The translations under genes were made by a program, and so were the position numbers. A stretch of 64,000 nucleotides of DNA from Rheum nobile (Eukaryota; Streptophyta; Magnoliopsida; Caryophyllales; Polygonaceae). The stretch spans positions 868,001 through 932,000 of the forward strand of contig WOAB01000056.1 of NCBI GenBank assembly GCA_027886185.1, written 5' to 3'. The notes under the pieces were generated by a model. It had not been told where the DNA came from. It was given only the letters and a program-made list of their open reading frames with translations, and searched no databases. This document shows, one piece after another, positions 57,416-64,000 of the stretch. Positions within the stretch are counted from its first letter, which is position 1. Each line of letters starts with the position of its first letter.

Positions 57416-58085
57416 ACATATCGACTTCTTCATAAGACTTTGTCATATCCCATTAATGTATAATACAAGTGATAACTTCTTAAGAAATTATAATAATATA
57501 GTATTATAACCTATAAATATTGACTTCGTCATACTTCATGCTATACCGTAAGTATAAAGTTCATGTTATAATTTCATAACACCTAGACTTATCGCATTAT
57601 AACTTCATAAGACTTTGTCATATCCCATTAATGTATAATACAAGTGATAACTTCTTAAGAAAATTATAATTTCATGGATTGGAATTATAATTTCTTAAGA
57701 AGTTATCATAGGGTTTATCGAAACGATTTGTCGTAAGTATAAAGTTCATGTTATAACTTCATAACACCTTGTCTTATCATCTCATAACTTCATAAGACTT
57801 TTGTCTTAAGAAATTATAATTCCAAGTGATAACTTCATAGGATATAATACTTAGTGTTTAAGGATAATCATATACGATACAACCATATAACTATAGGATA
57901 TAACACTATATATAACCAAAGTACATACCACTTAGTATTTTTTGAAACGTTTTTACAAGTTTAGGATCATGTATACATAGTCAATATCCTTTATGTGACT
58001 TAAATCCTTCAATATCATACATTATAGTATAATACCCTAAACCCTCTACCCTATACCCAAAAAGACAATCCAAATCTAAATCACA
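57416..58085. repeat. AT-rich stretch with repeated ataacttcataagact blocks
   Basis: A 75-bp block (cataagactttgtcatatcc through caagtgataacttcttaaga) occurs at 57,430 and 57,607, and related pieces recur to 57,840. No coding sequence. Confidence 0.7.
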
Positions 58086-58265
58086 GTCATGCGCTAGATA
58101 GAGGCGCATTGCACGCCACTTAAAACGCACTACACGCCAAACTAAAGCGCATGGTGCGCCATAAGTGGGTGTTCTATGTCTATGAAGCGAGAAGGTAAAG
58201 GTTATTTACGCGCCTGATTATGGCTTGCGGTGCTCCCTTTTTAGGCGCATATTTCAGAGGGAGAT
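58086..58265. repeat. Subterminal-type palindrome motifs near the PMD gene 3' end
   Basis: Motifs gcacgccac, cacgccaaactaaagcgc, gtgcgccataagtggg and gcgcctgattatggct are relatives of the TIR palindromes. Confidence 0.55.
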
Positions 58266-60593
58266 TTGTTTTGAATTTAGGGTGTAGTGTTTAGGTTATA
58301 GGGGGTGTGTATCCTATTTTGGCAGTGGTTATATGATATGAATATATCCTATAGTTATATTATGCAATAAAAGCGATAAACAAAAACGACAAAATAATAG
58401 AAGTGTCGAAATAAACTAACGACCATAGTCAGTACATACAAACATCCATAAATACAATATCGAACTAATCATCGTCGCTAGATTCTAATTCTGCTCTCTG
58501 TAGACGCTCAGCCACCTCCTGATCACGAGCCAAGCGCTCATATGCTTCCCGCTCAGCCGCCGTCCTCGCGGATGAACCGACCCCACTCCCCTGACCTTCC
58601 TCGTGCATAGAATCCCGAAACAACTGGGATGCACGCGGTGGGGCGGGGGCCATCGGTGGAGACTAATCAGTCAACTGGTGAAACCATCGTTCCACCAGCG
58701 CAACGAAATCCATAGGCCTACTCTCCGGCTCCAAGGGAACTCTACTCATCTCACCAGAAACTAACTGGCTCCGCTATATTGATAACAATACGCATTAGCA
58801 ATAATAGAAGATAACAACAAGAACTAAAAAGTAAATAAATTTATCTTACCGCAAGAGTGTCGACGGGAGGAGGTGGATGGACAGGCTCCGTCGGACGATC
58901 CTGCCTGGGGGACCTGGGATCCACGAGCACATGAGACACGTCGTCCAGCTAGTCCAAGTAGTCATCAGTAACATCCCAGAACGATGTCGCCAAATCCTGC
59001 ACGTCCAGCTCGATGAGAGGTCTCAGATCGGCATCCCATGCGCCTAAAAGGTCCGGCTGAAAGAGCACCTTGTACTTTTGCAGCTCAAATGGTCAGACAC
59101 ACTTAATGGGCCTAGGTGGCGCGGGCGGGATCCCCTATACATATCCGAATTGCCTGAGGATGCGGTCCGAAAGGTACGGCTCATGCACATCAAGGCACTC
59201 CAGTATGCCTCGGAACTACGAAGTGGCGTACAAGGGTGCATGAACGTCCAATCCGGGCCATGGGGTCCACCGTATCTATAAGTAAATAAGGAATATATAA
59301 ACCATCTAAATAGAATGTACGTTACATTATATGAAAAAGACGTAAAGTTAAACCGTTATAAATTACCTCATCGTATCGGATGCCGTCTAGGATGCGGCGT
59401 ATGGCGACCAATCGCTCGGGATCACGTCCCTGGGACGCCTCTTTGCCATCTCTCATGGCTGCCCGAGCGTCTACCATCGACTCCATGTCCATCACATGAT
59501 GTCCTTGGAAATGGAAAAAGTATGCCCAAATCCAAGCCTGCAAAACAATAATTAAAATTAGTAATTAAAACAATAATATTTTATAAACGAACCAACAATA
59601 AAACTTACCCTGAGAAGAAGACCACAACCGGCAATGCCCTGCGCCCCACGACGGGAAGCCTGTCCCAGGTTCCTGTACAGAACGGCCAGGACACCTGTTC
59701 CCCATGCATAACAACCCGTGATCTCGTGATCAAACAGGAGCGCCATCCACTTGTGCTTCACGACATTCGTCGACTTGTCCACTAGGACAGTCGTGTCGAG
59801 AAGTGTAAGCAGGTAGAAAGACGCAATCAGTCCCTCGTCCCTCTCGGCAGCCTGCATCATAGGTGGCAGCCGGCTCAGGAGGAAACCCAATGGAACTCCG
59901 CCATTTCTGTACCACTGTGCAATGTCGGTCAGCTGGATATCGAATGTAGTGGCAATGCGCTTCATGACCTCCCCGTCGGCCATCCCGAATGTCATGCTCC
60001 TCCCGTCGATGGGAAGCCCGAGAATCTAATGCACATCGTGCAATGTGATCGTCATCTCCCCCCACGGGAAATGGAACGAGTTTGTCTCGGGGTGTCATCG
60101 CTCGACAAATGCCGAAATCAGGCAAGCGTCCATCCGCCCGTACTCAAGCGACCCCAGAGCAGTGATGCCCCTGCGCTGTGCTATCCCCCACCACGTATCC
60201 GGGCCCTCTACTGCGTGCTCCTCCAGAGTCCGATAGTGTGCCTTCCGGACATGCACCTTCAGAACCTTCCTCGTCTGAAATAAGAAATTAATTTTAGGAT
60301 ATATTAATTGGGATAAATATGAAAAAATAAAATATGTAATGGTAAAAATAAAATACGTACCAAATCCTGCTTTGCCTGGCGGCGCCTAAGCCCTCTAAGA
60401 GGAGTATCTTTCACAGGAGACCGTCCTCTGTGTCCCCTCCCGCATCCCCGCCCGCGTCCCCTACCCAGTGCCCTAGCCGGAGGGGCAACGAGATCGAGCG
60501 GTGCACCAGGAGCAGTAGTCGGCTTGACATCAGTCAGCTCCCATATCGCGAAGGCGATATGGGTCGGGTAGCCAACAAGGAGGGTAGGTCTAC

Positions 60594-61225
60594 TAGGGGT
60601 GAGCAAATATATCCGATCCGGCTGATCCGATCCGAAAATCCACCGATCCGTATCCTAAAAATCCGTATCCGAAAATATCCTTTAAGTTTTTATCTGTATC
60701 CGATCCGATCCGGGTGATTTTGCCGGATACTTGAACCGGATACGGATCGAGATATTTAGTTTACCGGATATCCGAAAATATCCGGTACTATTCATATAAT
60801 ATTTATAATCATAAATTTGTTTATTATAACTAATATATTGAGTAATATATTAATAAATTTTACATCCTTAATCACATATTTATATTGTTGTCCAAGTAAA
60901 ATAGTATAAATATGTTTTCATATGAATAATAAGTGTGTATATAATTTAAATCGTACGAACAAATTAAGAAACAACCTACAAATTTTATTTCTTAATTTAC
61001 AATTTATTACTTTTGAATTAAAAAAATGAATATATTGATTTATTTTTAATATTTGTAGTAACCGGATAATTCGGATATCCAGCTCAGATATCCGATCCGA
61101 TCCGGGTCCTTTTTACCGGATATCCGTTTCAAAACGGACCGGATACGGATCGGGGTTTTGTATATTTTTTGAACCAGATATCCGGTATACCGGATCGGAT
61201 CGGATATATCCGTTTGCTCACCCCT
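60594..61225. mobile_element. hAT-like MITE, 632 bp, in PMD exon 2
   Basis: TIRs taggggtgagcaaa / tttgctcacccct flanked by aggtctac (60,586-60,593 and 61,226-61,233). Arms are dense in atccgatccgg/ccggatacgg motifs. Leaving it and one target copy out restores the exon phase. Confidence 0.88.
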
Positions 61226-61796
61226 AGGTCTACGTGGCCCTCCCGGCATCCACGGAGCGGTGCCTAAAATAGGACTTGCTGCAATATCTGGTGCAACAGC
61301 TGGTGCGGTCTCCGGTGCAGGAGTGGAATCCGAAACCGGCTCTGGAACGGGAGAGGGAGAGGCAACTGGGGGTGCGTCATCCCTCCCCAAATCCTCTGCC
61401 GTCGAAATAGGATCATCCTCAGCCGTCAAAATGGGATCGAAAGACTCCACATAATCCCGATCCATGTCCTCCTCCTCATCATCCGACGGGGAACGAGTAG
61501 TCGTGACGTGGACGTGCTCCATAACCACATCATCGTGGGCAGGTGGTGAGGACGGTTGTGCGGCGTCTAAAATCTTGCTACTAACGAGTGCCGCACGGTG
61601 ACGTGCCGACTCAGTCACACCATGTCTCCGCCTCGAACGTCGCTTCGGCGTCCGATGTCTCACCGACAACGAAGAAAATAAATCTCGTACAACCTAAAAA
61701 ATAAATATTATTAAATTTAATTACATTCATTTATTAATTTCCTAATAACAAATTACATTCAAATAACTATTTTTTCTATAATTTATTCTAATTTAT

Positions 61797-61858
61797 GTCT
61801 CACCGACAACGAAAAAAAGAAATCTCGTACCGCGTGTATATAACGCCCTCGTTTAATT
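61797..61858 (-). repeat. Extra internal copy of the MULE tip joined to a duplicated exon edge
   Basis: 61,836-61,857 reads cgcgtgtatataacgccctcg, the exact inverse complement of the left tip of the MULE (50,417-50,437). Just before it, gtctcaccgacaacgaaa to aaatctcgtac duplicates the 5' edge of PMD exon 2 (61,657-61,690). Confidence 0.82.
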
Positions 61859-61861
61859 TCG

Positions 61862-62120
61862 TATATAATTTATTTTAGTTATGCATTTTTTTGTACTTTC
61901 TAATTTATTCTAATGTTCTAATTTTTTCTAATTTGTTTAAATTTGTTCTAATTTATTATATTTATAATTTATTCTAATTTGTTCTATTTTTTCTAATTTA
62001 ATCTAATTTATTCTATATTGTTCTATTTTTTCTATTCATTCTATTTATTCTAATTTATTCTAGTTTGTTCTAATTTGTTTTCTTTTATACAAATTAGTTC
62101 TAATTTGTTCTATTTTTTTA
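61862..62120. repeat. Degenerate T-rich repeat
   Basis: About 25 variants of ttctaattta/ttctaatttgt (10-11 bp period) lie in the first intron of the PMD gene. Confidence 0.75.
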
Positions 62121-62940
62121 GAACTCATTCTAATTCATCTAATTTCTCAACCAAATCAAATTTCTAAACTAATTACAAATCTAAATATAAACTACAAGTG
62201 TGCGTTATTAAATTAAACAAATACGAATTAGAAAATTACATACCGTCTAGCTTCCCCACATACGCGTAATTGGTGGCGTCTCAAGATCCTCCGCTACCGC
62301 TCCCGGTGCAGTACTCGTGGTGCCGTCGACGGCCGAACTAGCTGACGTGCCTCGAACTCGTGCCCTAGCTCGAGTCCGGAATTCGCCCGGTAATACGATC
62401 TTGCGTCCCCTTCCGCGAAGTCTGCCTCCGCCTTGGTAAATCCGCACCTCCTCCTCCACGCCACCATTCCCCTCGCCTCCACCGCCAACTGTCGCCTCTA
62501 TCACCTTCTCCGGGCCACCGCCTCCGACGACCGCCACCACCACCGGAATCGCGGCCTCCTCAACCACCTCCTTGTCGCCGGCCACCACAACGCCGCCGGC
62601 CACCGGAATCGCGGCCTCTTCAACCACCTCCTCGTCGCCGTCGCAAACCTCCTCCACCGCCTCTCTGCACAACAACACACCGCCGGCAACCTCCTCCACC
62701 GCCTCCGTCCGCTCCTCTACCGGACCGCCGCCCGCCTCCACCGGATTCGCACCTTCCACCGCCACCACCGTTGGAATCTCGCCGCCATTGCCACCACCAA
62801 GGTCGTCGCCGTTGGAACTTCCTGCCACCGTGCCGTCCATTGTCGTCGCCGCTGCTATGCTGGGTGATGCGCCGTCGAGAAGGGAGAAGAAAAAGAAAGA
62901 GATGAAGAAGACGATGCACCTCGCGCGCTATCATTTACCC

Positions 62941-63179
62941 TAAGGGTATGCGCCAGCGGGAGGCGCATGACGCGCCTTCTTTGAGTGCACTACCAGATGG
63001 GCCTTTAACATGCCCATCACTTGAAATGCCACCTAAAAGCGCATCATGGCACACCAGAATAAGGCGTGCCAATTTTATCACTTTTTTTGCCAAAGATTAC
63101 CCCTGTGCCTACACGCTCAATTTTGGCGCACCAAAGTGCGTGCGCTAAGTTAAAAACTCACGTGTATATAGGGTCTGCC
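62941..63179. repeat. Right TIR region of the large MULE
   Basis: Contains motifs of the palindrome type (atgcgccagcgggaggcgcat, gcatcatggcacaccagaat, tttggcgcaccaaagtgcgt) and the tip cacgtgtatatagggtc. Similarity to the left TIR is clear over the outer 55 bp and weaker inward. Confidence 0.72.
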
Positions 63180-64000
63180 TTTCTTAATAGCTTTGTTTTG
63201 GAAATGAGATCGAACATCCTTGATCCATGATAATTTATCCTCCAGGCTTGTTTAACAACATTCATGAAATCCTTTCTTGTCATCCATATTTTTTTGAATT
63301 TAAAGGGTTGATTTTTGAAATTAGTTGCAGAAGTAAGATCAATTGAAATAGGACAATGATCAGAGCTAGTAAAAGCATAATTTTTGGTACATATGTCAGG
63401 ATACCATTGTAGTATTTGGTGGTGAACCAAAACTCTATCCAATTTTTCATAGATGTTATTTATTTCAGTTGTGTTTTTTCGCCAAGTAAAAGCATTCCCT
63501 GTAAAAGGGATATCCATTAATTCGCATTCATCTTTGAAGTATTTCAATCTAGTGAATTTTGTCAATGATGGGGTTAAGCCATCCATTTTTTCAGTATGGT
63601 CTTGAATATCATTAAGATCCCCCATAACTATACAAGGATAAGCACTATTTTTCATAAAGCGAATAATGGTATCCCAGAATTCATTTTTGCCCGCTTCATT
63701 GGGAGGTGCATACGTAAGAATAAGCAGGGTTGTAATATTTGTACAAAGATTTGTATATTTAATGCTCACAAATCGTAAGTTTAATTGGTCAACTTCAAGG
63801 ATTTCATTCGTGAGTTGATAAGATTTCCACATAACACAGATATCGCCAGAAAAACCATTTGTCGGTATGCAGTGAAAATTGTCAAACCCTGATTTTTTCC
63901 ATAATTTTTCACTTGGCTCTTTGTTCGTTATTGTTTCAAATAAAGCAAGTAGTTGAATCCTTTCAATCTTGCAAAATGATTCAATATCCATCCAAATTAT
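63180..64000 (-). mobile_element. LINE B, 5' portion (endonuclease), runs off the window
   Basis: A minus-strand open frame shows the apurinic endonuclease motifs: CVMWKS, VMGDLND, FTWRKNT, YEKLDRVLVH and SSDHCPISID. The catalytic set (GDLND, SDH) is complete in what is visible; the N-terminus and ORF1 lie beyond 64,000. It continues at 50,416. Confidence 0.9.

Larger units (their letters stand above)
58465..62840 (-). pseudogene. Plant mobile domain (PMD/MAIN-like) gene in the MULE, decayed
   Basis: Six exons fit on the minus strand, each a multiple of three: 62,244-62,840, 60,361-61,693 (less a 632-bp hAT MITE and its 8-bp duplicate), 59,609-60,274, 59,367-59,537, 58,850-59,275 and 58,465-58,773; 954 codons in all. 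The third exon carries the PMD signature (WWGIAQRRG, HPETNSFHFPWGEMTITL, LGLPIDGRSMTFG, WMALLFDHEITGCYAWG); the fourth AWIWAYFFHFQGH. Early exons are low-complexity (glycine/glutamate-rich, then a basic segment and an acidic one). In-frame stops lie at 62,247, 60,095, 60,026, 59,216, 59,135, 59,093, 58,949 and 58,663. PMD genes occur both in host silencing proteins (MAIN, MAIL1) and in transposons; this is the transposon type. Its job in a MULE is not known. Confidence 0.82.
50417..63179. mobile_element. Large Mutator-like element (12.8 kb) with transposase and PMD genes
   Basis: The ends share a terminal motif read inward as tatatacacg, then a related stretch of about 55 bp (left: gtttttcatacttttcgcac; right partner gtttttaacttagcgcac). 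The insertion is flanked by the 8-bp tttcttaa (50,409-50,416 and 63,180-63,187), 9 bp with one mismatch, and splits LINE B without changing its frame. Exact ends are uncertain by 1-2 bases. Inside: transposase on plus, PMD gene on minus, a palindrome of TIR sequence at 54,818-55,115, a smaller MULE, a hAT MITE and arrays of short palindromes. Confidence 0.85.

Noticed and set aside
62433..62943. Plus-strand frames of 144 and 123 codons
   Set aside because: Antisense to PMD exon 1, whose length and phase fit the six-exon gene; the composition is the mirror of a glycine/glutamate repeat.

Overview
This is nuclear DNA of a flowering plant. The evidence is the mix of elements: Ty3/gypsy LTR retrotransposons of two lineages, L1-type LINEs with an RNase H domain, Mutator-like elements (MULEs), hAT and Tourist-type MITEs, and broken copies of plant genes (protochlorophyllide oxidoreductase, LanC-like, Alfin-like PHD, MAP70, ribosomal protein S23). 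The species cannot be told from the sequence. I see no intact ordinary host gene; the window is a repeat-rich intergenic block with deep nesting.

Layout. 1-11,615: a chromovirus-like Ty3/gypsy gag-pol between two unlike LTRs, with a solo LTR inside gag. 11,616-14,173: AT-rich DNA with a tiny Tourist-like MITE, a 93-bp duplication and a small MULE-like element. 14,183-21,662: a gene-fragment region with an Alfin-like PHD piece, a complete 3.05-kb LTR retroelement (16,415-19,460, TSD ttctt) that carries pieces of at least four host genes instead of gag-pol, and convergent POR and LanC-like fragments. 22,521-22,858: Tourist-like MITE. 23,175-27,068: non-autonomous LTR element (TSD atatc). 27,930-30,584: non-autonomous MULE (TSD taaaaacta) holding a second solo LTR. 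30,665-32,035: hAT-like element. 32,239-39,312: Tat-lineage gypsy element (TSD aaaag) inserted in the 3' tail of a LINE fragment. 39,905-43,870: a second LINE with a hAT MITE inside. 45,090-45,478: another hAT MITE. 47,102-50,416 plus 63,180 onward: one LINE split by a 12.8-kb MULE.

The 12.8-kb MULE (about 50,417-63,179) is the most interesting unit. It carries a five-exon transposase gene that models to exactly 924 open codons (FAR1/WRKY-GCM1 DNA-binding region, MULE transposase core, degenerate SWIM finger, C-terminal OTU-like cysteine protease domain). On the other strand lies a six-exon plant-mobile-domain (PMD/MAIN-like) gene whose exons all fit in phase 0 (954 codons) but hold eight in-frame stops and a hAT MITE. 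An internal 300-bp palindrome made of TIR sequence separates the two genes, and a third copy of the TIR tip lies at 61.84 kb, so the element looks like a fusion of related MULEs.

Two other points stand out. The multi-gene-capture LTR element resembles maize Bs1 in principle and contains an in-frame MAP70-RPS23 chimera. Three LTRs carry unrelated GC-rich palindrome clusters starting about 116-121 bp upstream of their TATA boxes. All structural calls come from reading the sequence by eye; family names rest on protein motifs and were not checked against a database.
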